NCBI GenBank assembly: GCA_039654915.1
Contig: CM077599.1
Coordinates: 85,397,001-85,461,000 of the forward strand
Length of the DNA: 64,000 nt
Direction of reading: 5' to 3'
From: Aquilaria yunnanensis
Taxonomy: Eukaryota > Streptophyta > Magnoliopsida > Malvales > Thymelaeaceae
Part shown: in pieces, positions 1-11,485 of the stretch
Position numbering within the stretch: position 1 is the first letter of the stretch
How the letters are laid out: every line of letters begins with the position of its first letter
The notes under the pieces: model-generated
Seen by the model: only the letters and a program-made list of their open reading frames with translations
Databases searched by the model: none
Told to the model about the DNA's origin: nothing
Position numbers and translations under genes: made by a program

Positions 1-427
1 AAAAAAAAATATTACTATTAAAAAAAAATTTAATTAGTTTAAAATATATTCTTGTTTTGTGAAAATTTGATTTAAAATGATATATGTGTGAATATGTGTA
101 TGTTTGAAATAAAATAAAATTTCATGAAAAAAAATGGCAAAATTTAAAAGTTTGAGGTAAAAATGACAACATTAAGAAGTTTCGGGAAAAATTGACAAAT
201 TCTGAAAGTTCCAGGAGCATTTGGTAGTTTGTCACATAAAATTTTGGGCCTGCCGACGTTTCTAGCGCAAATTGACAGAAAACGACAAAATTGTCAAAAT
301 CAGAAGCTTCAGGAACTTATCCAGAGGCTGAGAGACGTAAAGGACTAAAATTGTCATTTTACCAATTTAAAAGATAAGTTTGAAATTTTTTATTAATTTA
401 TCCATCAACAGTTCATCCAAACTTCCT

Positions 428-437
428 CTATAAATAG
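428..437 (+). promoter_or_regulatory. TATA box of the LTR promoter
   Basis: CTATAAATAG is followed about 100 bases later by a C/T-rich leader, as expected for the U3/R boundary of a plant LTR. The related LTR at 44937 has TATAAATATAAG at the equivalent place (about 45538). Confidence 0.5.
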
Positions 438-2251
438 CCCCCCCAAATTTTGTGCTGAACACAGAAAAAAATAGAAAAAAAGCTTAGAGCTCCGTTTTAA
501 AAAAAGATAAAATTACAGCCTTATTCCCTAGCTTATCCTCCCTCTGCCCAGAAAGTCCCAAACTTTGTTTTCTTACGATCAGACCATCTTCTTCCTTTCT
601 CTCTCTTCCGTTTCACTCGCTGTCCCTCCTCTCTTTTGCTCCGTCGCTGCCGTCACGCCGTCACGCCGTCGCCCGTCGCCTCCCCACTCCGCTGTCGTCG
701 TCTCGTCACGCCGCCGCCGTGCTGCCGCCACGCCGTCGCCGCGCTCCGTCGCCCCCCCCTTCCTCCCTCGCGTGTGCTCTGTTTTCGTTTCCCAGGAATT
801 CAAAATTTTAATTCAAAAGGGTAAACCCCTGTTTCACCCATCATCTTTTCAATTTCTTTCTATTAAGTCACTAACCTTTTTATTTTGTCTTTGCAGAAAA
901 TTAATTAATTAACTCTTTTATTTTTTTACTTGTTTATTTATTTGTTTATTATTGTTATTATTACTAACCTTTTTTCTTTTTTTTGTTGTTATTAACAACT
1001 AACAACTAACTTGCTAATTTTTACTAACCTTTATTATTATTGTTACTATCATTAACTCACTAACTTACTAACTATTTATTGTTATTATTATTATTATTAT
1101 TAATTGCTAACATAACTAAATTTTATTGTTATTGTTATTATTATTTAACAACTAACATAACTTAACCTTTATTGTTATTATTATTATTAATATAACTTAA
1201 CCTTTATTGTTATTATTATTATTATTTAACAACCTTTATTATTATTGTTATTATCATTTAACAACTAACATAATCTAACCTTTTTATTATTATTATCATT
1301 ACTAACTTACTAACTCTATTAACTCTTATTATTATTATTAATTACTAATTTTATTATTACTATTATTATTATTATTATTATTATAATTAATGGATGGTTA
1401 TATCTCTTATTTATTATTTATTTAAGTGGATGGCCAAAAAGCCCCACTTTATTTATTATCTTTTAATATTCCTTTATTTGCTTTATGTGTTTTTCTTCCT
1501 TTTATTTACATATGTTATTTATACATCTTTTACTTTTTAAATGATTGTCCAAACTAAAACAAAAGAAAACATCCACTTTATTCCTTTAATTTTCCTTTTT
1601 TTATGCAAACAATTTTATTTTTTTGGTTAAACTTATTTCACTTAATTTACCTTTAGCCATAAAATAAAAAATAATAATAACAAAGCAATAAGAAGAAATT
1701 TTTTTATGTGAATAATTAACTTTATTTTAGGACTAATCAAGAATCCATTTTTATTACCAAGCCCCAATCCTTTGTTTTCTTTCATATTTTTAAACATTAA
1801 TTGGAATATTAAAACGTATCCTTTTTATTTCCTAAAAAATAATAATAATAATAAAAAATAAAAAAATAAAAAAATAAAAAATAATAACAAAAATTCAACC
1901 TTTTGTTTTTTTCCTTTTTATAAAAAAATCATAACCAAACAATTCCACAAAAATCAATTATTTTTAAGTATATTTTTAGACCCAAAGATTAGATAATTAT
2001 TTTAAAAAATCTTTCAAAAAGAAAGAATGGAAAATAAAATTTTAGACAACATTTTTTCCAAAATTCCATAAAAATTTATGACAAAAAATAATAATTAATT
2101 AATTAATGAATAGTAAATTAAAGATTTTTAATAAATTTTTATTATCAAATTTTAAATGAATAAAATTAAGATAAAAAAATCCATATTATGATAATCCTTC
2201 GGGATCCATGATATGGAAATTAAAGTATTTAATTAAAATTTCGTCAAATTC

Positions 2252-2338
2252 CGTGTCCGGGTGACTCGGCAGAGTCCATGGTTTGGAATTAAAACTTCCG
2301 TGTCCGGGTGACTCGGCAGAGTCCATGGTTCGGAAATA
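2252..2338 (+). repeat. two-copy direct repeat inside the LTR
   Basis: A segment of about 37 bp beginning TTCCGTGTCCGGGTGACTCG and continuing to CATGGTTTGGAA occurs twice, at about 2250 and 2299, separated by about 12 bp. The copies differ by one base near their ends (GGTTTGG versus GGTTCGG). A third partial echo ('gggatccatgatatggaaatt') lies at about 2200. Confidence 0.75.
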
Positions 2339-2619
2339 TCAAATTTTTATACAAATTAATTACTAAATATTTTTAAACCGGTATTAATTTAAAAATCCAC
2401 ATCCGATTAATTCAGTTAAAATTTCTAGTTTGAAAATTAACTGAATTTTTTTAAGCAAAGCAAAACAAAATTGAAATCAACTAAGGTACCAATTTTTGGG
2501 CGTTTTAACAAAGTTGTTTTAACGTAACCGTACTCCCGAATCCCCGAACTCTCGTAGACCAATTTTAAGGTGACCAATCGACCTAGGTGAAACAGATTGG
2601 TGGCGACTCCAGAAAACCC

Positions 2620-5122
2620 GACGTTGCCACAGGAAGCTTGTAGGAAGGCCTTAGCTTATATGATTATAATGGATGAACTTCCTTTTCGATTTGTTAAGGG
2701 AGAGGGATTTAGAAGGTTTTGCAATGTTATCCAACCTAGGCTTCAAGTACCATCTAGGATAACTGTTACAAAAGATTGTTATCAAGTCTTTGTTGATGAA
2801 AGAGAGAATCTAAAAAAGTTTTTAGTGTCCAACTCAAAGCGAGTGTCCATAACTATTGACACATGGACTTCAATTCAAAGAATTAACTACATGTGTATCA
2901 CTGCTCATTTTATTGATAACGAATGGACATTGCAAAAAAGAATCTTGAACTTCTGCCCAATTTCTGGACATAAAGGTGAAACAATTGGCAAGGCAATTAA
3001 AAAGGCCTTGGGTAGTTGGGGCATTGAGAATTTGATGACCATCACTGTAGATAATGCAAGTTTTAATGATACATTTGTTGCCTATTTGAAGAGGAAAATG
3101 CTTAATAGTCCTAGGTTGAGAAGTATTCAAAATGGGAACTATCTTCGCATGAGATGTGTGGCTTATATAATAAACTTGGTTGTGAATGATGGACTTAAGC
3201 TAGCATCTGATTCTATTATTTGTGTCCGCAATGCTGTGAGATATGTTAGGCAATCTCTAGCACGTTTGTTGAAGTTCAGGATTTGTATTGAGGATGAAAA
3301 AATTCAGTCCAAGAATTCACTTTGTCTTGAGGTCCCGACTAGATGGAATTCAACATATTTAATGCTTGAAACAGCATTGAAATTTGAAAGGGCATTTGTT
3401 GCATATAAGGATTATGATCCTTTTTATGTTCGTAAACTTTTAGAGGGTGAAGGTTTAGGGAAACTTGAGAAAGAGGATTGGGATAAAGTGAGATATGCTA
3501 CTCAGTTGCTTAAAGCCTTTTATGATCTTACTTTACGTGTTTCTAGTTCTCTTTATGTCACTGCAAATACTTACTTCCATGAGATTTTTTCTGTTGATAT
3601 ATTGTTGCGTGACTGGGCTGGGGCTACACATAATGATAAGAGCTTTTCTGATATGGCTTTGAAAATGAAGGAGAAATGTGATAAATATTGGGGCAATCCT
3701 GAAAAGATTAATATGATGATCTTCTTTGTTGTTGTGCTTGATCCACAATATAAAATGGAGTACCTGGATTTTGTGGTAGCAAAGATGTATCCTAAGCCTG
3801 TGGCAGATAAGCTCATTGCAAATGTGAAAGTGGGTCTAAAAGAATTGTTTAATGAATACAAGTTAATGTATTCAACTCAAAGTGATCATTTAGCTAAAAA
3901 GGAACAAGTTGGGAGTTCAGATGTTAGTGTTATAGGTTTGGATGACCATCCAATGAGTACGTCATCAAGTGCAACCTTGGTTCATCAATGGAAGCAAATG
4001 AAAGCCATTAGTGGTGTTGAGGCTAAAAATGAGTTGGATAAATATCTGGATGATAACTGCGAAGATGGTAATTTGGACTTCAGTGTTCTTGCTTGGTGGA
4101 GGGTCAATAGCCCTCGGTTTCTCATACTTTCCTTGATTGCCTGTCATATTTTGGCTATTCCCGTGTCTACTGTCGCATCTGAATCAGCTTTTAGAACTAA
4201 AGGTCATGTGCTTGATCCATTTTGGAGTTCATTGTCCCCAACAATAGTAGAGGCATTTATTTGTGCGCAAGACTGGATGAGAGCTGCATTGAGGAATGAG
4301 CCTATCAATATTGAAGAACAATTGGTTGAAATTGAAAAGCTCGATCAAGGTAAACTTTATTTTATTTTCCCCAATATTAATACATAACATTTGAATTTAT
4401 TAACTTATTAAGTACCTAATTTCTTTTTTTGATTTTTTTCCCCCAAGATTTGGAGTCAATTCCATCTACACCACCCTTTATTGACGTTGCTTGATGGTTA
4501 CTGGTTAGTTTATGTTTATGGTAATTACCTTAAATTGGTATGTTCAAATTTAAATTGATTTCATACTTTACCTTGTCAATTATACTAATTACACTAATAT
4601 AATCTTCTACTTATTGTAATAGCTTCCTACTGGTGGTCGTTGCTGTGAAGGATTGTCGGCTATTGGCTGTTGGCCTGTTGCAATTGGTTTTTCCTTAATG
4701 CTTGTTGTTGTTAGCCTATTAGTTTGTTCGGCTTTGTATTTGTGGATTGTTGCTTGTGGAGTTATAGTTGTGGACTAATTCTGACCTTTTACTATTGTTA
4801 GTTTGTTTGCCTCATGTCATGTGTTTGTAGCAAATGTAATGTCTAATGTGTATGTGTTGGATTAACTTATGACTATTATGTGTTATGAAGTTGCTTTAAA
4901 GTTATAGAATGTGCATTTTTAGATTAACTTAGGTTGCGTTTTGCTAATATGTTGGATTCTTGATATATATGTGAGTCTATTTTTTTTTTAAGGCCTTTCC
5001 AAATTATCAGACCCGACCCAACCCGATTTTTTCTTGATCGGGTCGGTTCGAGTTTCAAATTTTGAATAATCAGATTGGTTGCGAATTTCGGGTCCCGACC
5101 CAAACCCGAAAATTACACCCCT
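2620..5122 (+). mobile_element. hAT transposon remnant (left end lost, right end present)
   Basis: The body contains the transposase and a 3' non-coding tail. The tail near 5000-5122 is rich in GACCCGACCC/AACCCGAAAA motifs and ends ...AATTACACCCCTA, whose reverse complement TAGGGGTGTAATT resembles the terminal repeat of plant hAT elements. No matching left terminus is found, because the left side runs directly into LTR sequence at about 2610-2620. No 8-bp duplication can therefore be defined. Confidence 0.65.
2660..4494 (+). CDS. hAT-family transposase, RICESLEEPER/DAYSLEEPER type, 5' truncated
   Basis: Exons 2660-4349 and 4448-4494 join across a GTAAAC...CCCAAG intron in frame, giving 578 codons from the first ATG; the second exon encodes the usual acidic tail ending ...FIDVA. 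The frame is open upstream to 2597 but has no ATG there, and the region before about 2620 is LTR/primer-site sequence, so the normal N-terminal BED zinc finger is missing. Numbering from 2597, visible landmarks are TIDTWTS (Asp88) and VDNASFND (Asp152) of the RNase-H-like fold, VPTRWNSTYLMLE (Glu258), the YVTANTYFHEI segment, and the C-terminal hAT dimerisation block with FSVLAWWRVNSPRF and STVASESAF (about 505-575). The family's RCAAHILNLIV motif reads RCVAYIINLVV here, with His changed to Tyr. It could be an immobile or exapted copy; with no BED domain, DNA binding is doubtful. Confidence 0.85.
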
Positions 5123-5396
5123 AACCTCAGGGCTCAGGCGCAACGCGCAATCCTCGGCCCGCGCTAGTCGCTAACTCTCCCTTCGCTCCTCTACCCGGTC
5201 CCTGTGGCTCAGTTGCTGTACCTCACCCTTACGACGCGTTCCATCTCTTTCACTTGCCTGCTCGTCTGCGACTGCGGAAGCCCTAGCCCCACTGCCCACC
5301 GCCACCAAAGAGCCACTCATCTTTGACATCGCTTCCCGCCGCGTCAGTCAGCCCAGTCGCCGAATCGGTCAATCACTGTGTTCTTGCGAAGGTGAG
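5123..5396 (+). other. orphan GC-rich leader ending in a strong splice donor
   Basis: A sharply GC-rich stretch directly after the hAT end, with no convincing reading frame, ends in TTGCGAAG|GTGAGTTTG at 5391-5400, a near-consensus plant splice donor. It looks like the first non-coding exon of a gene. The nearest coding sequence downstream on this strand is the SHMT gene, but that gene has its own TATA box at 6331. This could be a distal alternative first exon or the leader of a lost gene. Confidence 0.4.
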
Positions 5397-6330
5397 TTTG
5401 AGCATTTAGGGTTTATTCTGGTTTTTTAGTGGTGTTAGCACTGCTCTGTTTGTTTCATTTAATAGTTATTCTAAATATTTTTTAATAAACATTAGTAAAT
5501 TGGTGCTAGGGCCTAGGGGATTAAGGTGCGTAGAATCCTTCTGCTGATATAGAAAAGGGTTATAGACTTGTAGTAGCGTGGCGATCATGAACACTGGATT
5601 ATTATGAACGAGGTGACTGAGAAATATTGATTTCTGTTTCTGTTCAGTGTTCTTGGCTCCATTTCACTTAACAATATTCAATACTTTAAAGCTCCATGTG
5701 GTACTATTTTCTTAGTCAAGATTATCAAGTTTTTATATTTGGCCTATGGAGATTAAGGCCATTAGGAAGTTCAAAGAAGACTTATGATAATAGACATGTG
5801 AAACAATATGCTAAACAGTTCATTTTATGATTCCTCAATTTCATTTATTTTGTTGTTTTTCTTCTACCTTTTTTGGTATTTATTATAGTAAGTGGATCGT
5901 GACTGAACATAGCACACATTTTGCAAGTATTTGTTTTTTCTTAATTAACCCAACAGATGTAGAAGTGTTGTATTCAGATTTTTCAACCTTGAACCCAAAA
6001 GATGCGCCTTGCTCCAAGGCAAGTTTAGTTTCGTCACTCATCAGCATGCTTCTTGATTGTGTCCTGGTGGTGACCAAAAACCTATTTATTTTGTGTTGTT
6101 CTTGTCTACTTTCTGTTGAATCCAAATAAAGATTCACAATTGGTTTGTTAAGCTACTGTCTACTGACATGCCTTGATCTAGATTCACAATTGTTATGTTC
6201 AAGCTGCAAGAAAATCTCGTAAAACTAGTGGAAAATCGCACCAAAAAAAAAAAAAAATTGGTTCGGTCACAAGTCACAACTGAATTAACCGAATACCTAG
6301 CCCTAATCCCTATGTGTCTCTGTGTCCCTT
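5397..6330. other. intergenic, no gene recognised
   Basis: AT-rich sequence. A 100-codon frame (5827-6129, +) and an overlapping opposite frame show no recognisable domain, and I do not call them genes. A poly-A tract lies at 6244-6257, just upstream of the SHMT promoter. Confidence 0.5.
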
Positions 6331-6338
6331 TATAAATA
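6331..6338 (+). promoter_or_regulatory. TATA box of the SHMT gene
   Basis: TATAAATA lies about 425 bases upstream of the SHMT start codon and about 30 bases before a GC-richer leader (6360-6537), a normal layout for a plant promoter. Confidence 0.55.
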
Positions 6339-6537
6339 AAGGGTAAAGATTGTCCGATCTGAGCAAATTTAGGGGCTAGAAGTAGGATTCAGCAAGTTGC
6401 TCCCTTCGTCCCCGCTCTACCTCCGCGTGGTCGATAACACTTACCTGAGGAAGTAGGGTTTTAGAGTCCCAAATTCATTTCCTTTCAGCCGGAAACCTAG
6501 AAGACAACAGAAATCGAATTTTTTCCGTTGCCTAAAG

Positions 6538-6733
6538 GTATTACTGTTTTTTTTTTCCTGTTTATTTTCGCATCAGTTATGCGGCCAAATAGAGTAAAGA
6601 ATCTTGCTTTCTCTCTGATGTCTTCTGTTCCATAGTCTGAAGCGTATTTCTTGTGTTCTGAACTTTCGGGAGTTGCTGTATAAAGGTATCTATGTTTCTA
6701 ATTTTCTTTGTTTATTGTAATGGTAATTGGTAG
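6538..6733 (+). other. probable 5'UTR intron of the SHMT gene
   Basis: GCCTAAAG|GTATTACTG begins a T-rich stretch that ends TAATTGGTAG|GGGTTTTC, 22 bases before the SHMT ATG at 6756. Donor, T-rich interior and acceptor are all plausible, but no transcript evidence is available. Confidence 0.45.
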
Positions 6734-6755
6734 GGGTTTTCTAGAGGAGGCAAAA

Positions 6756-9700
6756 ATGCAGGCATGTAGTGGAGCTGCGGTGATGACTTCTCTTCAGCAA
6801 CCGATGCAACCTAGGAGACCTACTTTTTTGCTGGCTATTGTTGCAAGGCCTCATCAGCTTAAGCTTAATGAGCTAAGGCCCTGTGAATGCTCTCGACTTG
6901 ATGCGAGCTTGGTTACTGGGAGGCCACCCTCATCTGTTTCTGTTCCTATTCCTGAAGTGAATGGTTAGGAACCATCTAACACTTGGGCTGTGTAATTTGG
7001 ACTAATTTTGGAACAATAACTGTAGCATAGAATGTTCTCATGTATTGTTGGCATGCCTTTATCTCTGTATGTGTGTGTGGTTAGGTCCTATTATTATTTT
7101 CTTACATCACATATTATGTTCATTGAAATTGAGATGGGAACTGTTTATATGACAGAGTTGATAATATAAAAAGCTAACCAACTCCTCACAATTTAGAATG
7201 TTGGGTTAATGCTCACACATTGGTGAGATTTGCACTCATCCTAAGACTACCGAGCCTGAGGGCCTCAGTCTCAATCATTGGTTTAAGACTTAAAAGTTGT
7301 TTGCATGTTGACTGTGATTTTCATTTGCCTATCCAGGATACTGCAATTGTTTGTGTCGGTGACTGTGTGTTTTGGTTTCTAACCCTGTGGATCATTTAGT
7401 ACTCTTCGGCTGAATAACATTGTTTTGTTAATGGAATTTGTGGTTTTAGCTACCTGAGTAGTGGGTCCTGGCAAGAATGGGGCTGCAGCCTTTTCTCTTG
7501 CTCTACATGTGTCATTTCATAGTCTAGATAGGTGTTAATCAGTTTTCCTTGCAACTATTTGGTCTGAGGAAATCAGTTTAGCTGTTAACTGCTTGCTTTT
7601 AGTTTTGGTTACACACTCATTCGACTTTTAGTTAATCTATGTAATATATATATTGTAACTCTCAATTGCCAGCTAACAGTCTTGGCATTGTTCGCAATGG
7701 TCTTGCTGAAGTCGATACTGAAGTTTATGGACTTATTGTCAGTGAGAAACAGAGGCAATTTAAAAACCTGGGCCTAATTGCTTCCGAGAACTTCACTTCT
7801 CGTGCAGTTATGGAAGCGGTTGGATCATGCCTCATGAGCAAGTACTCTGAAGGATTACCTGGCAAAAGGTGAATTTTCCCTCTGTCATGACACCATGCAT
7901 AAACTTATTTTCAATTCAAGCAATGTGAATCTTAGTTTCTCTTTTGATTTCTTTTCTCTGTTCTTGATTGTAGATACTATGGGGGCAATGAGTACATTGA
8001 TGAGCTTGAAATACTTTGTCAGAAGAGGGCCCTGAATGCATTTAACCTAGACCAGAGTAAGTGGGGCGTTAATGTACAGCCATTGTCAGGCTCACCTGCA
8101 AATTTTGCAGTCTATACAGCAATTCTCAACCCACATGACCGGATTATGGTAAATTTTTCCCTTGGAAGCTGTTGCTTTTTTTTGAAGAACATAGGAAGAA
8201 ATTCTATTGACTTGATAATTGGCACAGGGACTGGACTTGCCTCATGGAGGCCATTTATCACATGGATTCATGACTCCAAAAAGGCGTGTATCTGCCACGT
8301 CAATTTTTTTTGAATCAATGCCATATCGACTTGATGAAACTACAGGTGATGTGTCTGTATTCCAAATTGCCAATGAAGGTCTAATTGGGAAAGTTTGCTT
8401 GGCTTTTAATGTGATTTTCCTCATTCAAATTTTGGTACAGGACTTGTTGATTATGATATGCTAGAGAAAACTGCTAATTTGTTTCGGCCAAAACTAATAA
8501 TAGCTGGTGCTAGTGCATATCCTCGGGATTTTGACTATCCTCGCATGAGGAAGGTTAGGAGGACTAAAGCAGTTCCCTCTTTCACTAGCATTCCTGTCTC
8601 CATTTACAGAATCAACTTGCAATGAAAGCAGATTCTCCATTTTATTTGTCTCTAGATACTGACTTCATTGATATTTCTTGGAAGATTGCAGATGCTGTTG
8701 GCGCATTTCTCATGATGGATATGGCACACATCAGTGGACTTGTTGCTGCATCTGTTTTGACTGATCCTTTTGAGTACTGTGATCTTGTAACAACAACAAC
8801 ACACAAGGTAGGGCTGGTTGGCTTTGCCCTTACCTTCACAAAAAGAAGAATTATTCCCTGCTCAAAATTGATGGGCTCATGGGACAGCTGTTCGGATGTT
8901 TTGGATGTGTAATATGTGATCTTTTTTACTTTATGTATGTTAATGGTATGCTACAATTTGTAACCTTTAAACTTAAGTATTACCTTCCTATTGATCTTTT
9001 TCATCTGTTTACTCACTGAAGTCCAGTCTTTGAGAGGTCCAAGAGGTGGCATGATCTTCTTCAGAAAGGATCCTGTTCTTGGAGTGGATTTAGAGACAGC
9101 CATTAACAATGCTGTTTTTCCAGGTTTACAGGTCTGTTGAGTTGCATTCTTGCCCTTCTACTGCTTTTGTATATCATACATCCATTTCCACTTCTTGGCA
9201 TCAAGTTCAGGGGCTCAACGACTTTATGTCTTAAATTGGGCCATTGTCAGTATTTTATCTTGTGTTCAAGCTTTCTACTTTAAAGTAACTTCTTAGATCT
9301 TAGTTCAGTTGATAGGTATTCCTTATTTGAAGGTTCTATCGAGCATATGTAACCAGAACTCTTCTTCTTATGTTTCTTTTTATGTTAAATGAGCTCCATT
9401 TTTCCCCTAAAAATCTAGATGCCCTGTTTAAAAGTTTGTGCCTTGCTTTGGTTCTGCACCTGGCCTTCCATCTAACTCCCTTTTATTATGCTTCATTATG
9501 CTTGTTGTTTATGTTGAATTTTGAACGAAGAGAATGTTCACTATGCAGGGTGGTCCTCATAACCACACAATTGGTGGCCTAGCAGTGTGCCTAAAAGAAG
9601 CACAGACCCCAGAATTTAAGGCTTACCAGAATCAGGTACCTGCATCATGCCTGAATAATTATTGGTCAGATCATATGCATCCAAGCTAATACCAATGTCC

Positions 9701-10716
9701 AACAGGTAGTCTCCAATTGTAGAGTTCTTGCAAGCCGTTTAGTTGAACTGGGCTACAAGCTGGTTTCTGGTGGGACAGACAATCATTTGGTACTTGTAGA
9801 TCTGAGACCAACTGTAAGTCTCTTCCATTTTTAGTTATCAGTCATTAAAAGTAATTCTCTTGTTTTCATCATGTGATGTCGATGGTTAAAGATCTTGGTT
9901 TCAATTTGCAAACCTAAGTTTTCTATTGGCTGGCAGTGGCAACATATGAAATTCCCCTTACTTCCTCTGGCATGCCACTTGTTTCTTTCCTGAAATTTCT
10001 TGCCAACGATTTAACTCTCCTTTTTAGGAAAAGAAATTATTTGGAGGTAATATTTTCCTGTTTTCTCAGTTAGATGATCTATCCATGTCCACACAAATAA
10101 AATGAAAGTAAAAGAGCTATTATCTTTCATAGTTTAAGAGAGAGTATGAAATGTGTTCTGTTATTATCTTACTAAGGCCACGTAGGCACATGGCACAATC
10201 CGGCCCATAATACTTGTGTGATTTTCAGTTTCTTGGTTTAGCATAATAGCACTGGTCTTTGTAACAGGGAGTTGATGGAGCGCGGACAGAGAAAATACTT
10301 GACATGGCCTCAATAACTTTGAACAAAAATTCCGTGCCTGGTAATTGCTTGCTTGTTGGACTATCCTGCGTCATTTACTATTCTTGGACAATCTTGTATG
10401 CCCACTATACTCGCATCTGGTAATCTTCGATATTGTAGGTGATAAGAGTGCCTTAGTACCAGGGGGCATACGCATTGGAACACCAGCAATGACCACCAGA
10501 GGGTTTACAGGAAAGGAGTTTGAAGCAGTGGCTGACTTTATTCATGAGGGGATCCAAATAACTATTCAGGCAAAGCAATCAGTAACCACCGGATCGAAAC
10601 TCCAAGAATTCAAGAAGTTTGTTGAGTCTCCTGATTTCCCTTTGAAGGATAAGGTGTTGGATCTCCGTAGAAAAGTTGAAGCACTAACAGCTCAGTTCCC
10701 GGTTCCTGGGATCTGA
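6756..10716 (+). CDS. SHM3: serine hydroxymethyltransferase, chloroplast type (SHM3-like)
   Basis: PLP enzyme converting serine plus tetrahydrofolate to glycine plus methylene-tetrahydrofolate; the plastid form supplies one-carbon units. Coding exons: 6756-6963, 7673-7868, 7974-8148, 8228-8345, 8441-8553, 8685-8807, 9027-9131, 9549-9635, 9706-9813, 10268-10340, 10439-10716. All introns are GT-AG and all joins stay in frame: 1584 nt, 527 residues, close to plant SHM3 (about 529). Residues 1-70 begin [16 protein letters not shown], the conserved start of the plant plastid isoform, and look like a transit peptide. The mature part has [20 protein letters not shown], the [12 protein letters not shown] segment, [26 protein letters not shown], the PLP-lysine site VTTTTHK (Lys311) followed by [25 protein letters not shown], and [14 protein letters not shown]. 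It ends in ...FPVPGI. No frameshift or lost catalytic residue was seen. Confidence 0.96.
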
Positions 10717-11128
10717 AAAGTTTTTCTGTAGTTTATGCAGGTATGTCTTGTAACTTGAGTTTTGCCGGACGGGTGCACCGCATAACAGCATGTGTTTTCC
10801 TGATGGAGGAACTTTAATATGTACAGCCATGTTGCTGTAAAAGAGTTTCGGAGGCAGGTAGCCTCCCGAGCTGTAAGGAATATTATGTCATGAATGGTGC
10901 TCCATAGTAACAGCCTGCAGTTGAGAGCAGTGCAAAAGCAAGTGCATCTAGTTACAATAACCTTGAAAAGCCTACCCATCTGATATGCCAGTAAGGACTT
11001 AGACCAGTTTCAATACAAAAATCTTGCGTTTGAATCTGGTTATATCATGGAGAAGCTCAAGGGAAGCGTGGGTGCAACCTTTCGATGTGACTTGACTAGG
11101 CCGATTGATGTTCGTAAGAAAATCGTTT
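10717..11128 (+). other. SHMT 3'UTR and downstream spacer
   Basis: Mixed-composition sequence directly after the stop codon; 10717 to about 10985 is probably 3'UTR. No clear AATAAA signal close to the stop, and no further gene. Confidence 0.45.
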
Positions 11129-11133
11129 CAACA

Positions 11134-11480
11134 TGTTAAGTGAAAAAATCTCATATGGCTAAGAAAAGAGGTTGAGTTAATGTTTCATATAGTGATAAGA
11201 TCTTTTCATCTTTCACCAATTGGATTGGTTTCAGGTTGAACATTTTAATATGGTATCAGAGCAAGTTTGAAATTATCTTAGCAATTATTGAAAATAATCC
11301 ATATGATAGAGCCAAAATGGCTTACACTTGAGTGGCCAGAGTTAAAGTGGTTTACATGTGAGTGGATGTGTTAAGTGAAAAAATCTCATATGATCAAGGA
11401 AATGAGTTAAGTCAATGCTCAATATAGTGATGAGATTTTTTCACCTATTATTAATTGGTTTTAGGTTGAACGCTTTAACA
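11134..11480 (+). mobile_element. complete TRIM (terminal-repeat retrotransposon in miniature)
   Basis: Two direct terminal repeats, 11134-11250 and 11369-11480, both begin TGTTAAGTGAAAAAATCTCA; the second ends TTTTAACA-like (CGCTTTAACA), while the first has decayed to ...TTTTAATA. They flank only 118 bp of interior. The interior begins with TGGTATCAGAGC, the classical primer-binding site for initiator methionine tRNA. Flanking 5-bp sequences are CAACA (11129-11133) and TAACA (11481-11485), one mismatch, consistent with a target duplication. No coding capacity, so mobility would depend on another element. Confidence 0.88.
11251..11262 (+). promoter_or_regulatory. primer-binding site (tRNA-iMet) of the TRIM
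   Basis: TGGTATCAGAGC, complementary to the 3' end of plant initiator Met-tRNA, sits directly after the left terminal repeat. Confidence 0.85.
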
Positions 11481-11485
11481 TAACA

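Larger units (their letters stand above)
1..2594 (+). mobile_element. 3' part of a Gypsy-type long terminal repeat
   Basis: Non-coding sequence that begins outside the window. It contains motifs of the type 'aaaattgacaaa' repeated through 130-360, a TATA box at 428 followed by a pyrimidine-rich leader (540-780), then very AT-rich simple sequence made of TTATTA and AATAAT runs (900-2150), and ends near 2594 in ...AACA. It is followed at 2598 by TGGTGGCGACTCC, which looks like a primer-binding site of the kind seen after Gypsy (Tat/Ogre-like) LTRs; the family assignment is inference. A related LTR begins at 44937 and shares the same order of parts: 'gtcaaaatt' repeats, TATA box, then a CCGTCACC-rich leader. 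Short ORFs at 565-912 lie in the GC-rich leader and are not supported as genes. Confidence 0.6.

Noticed and set aside
565..912. 115-residue frame rich in Arg, Ser and Pro
   Set aside because: It lies in the C-rich LTR leader, is low complexity, overlaps other frames equally open, and has no domain.
5827..6137. Overlapping ~100- and 84-codon frames on both strands
   Set aside because: No domain, no splice context, and AT-rich composition like the surrounding spacer.
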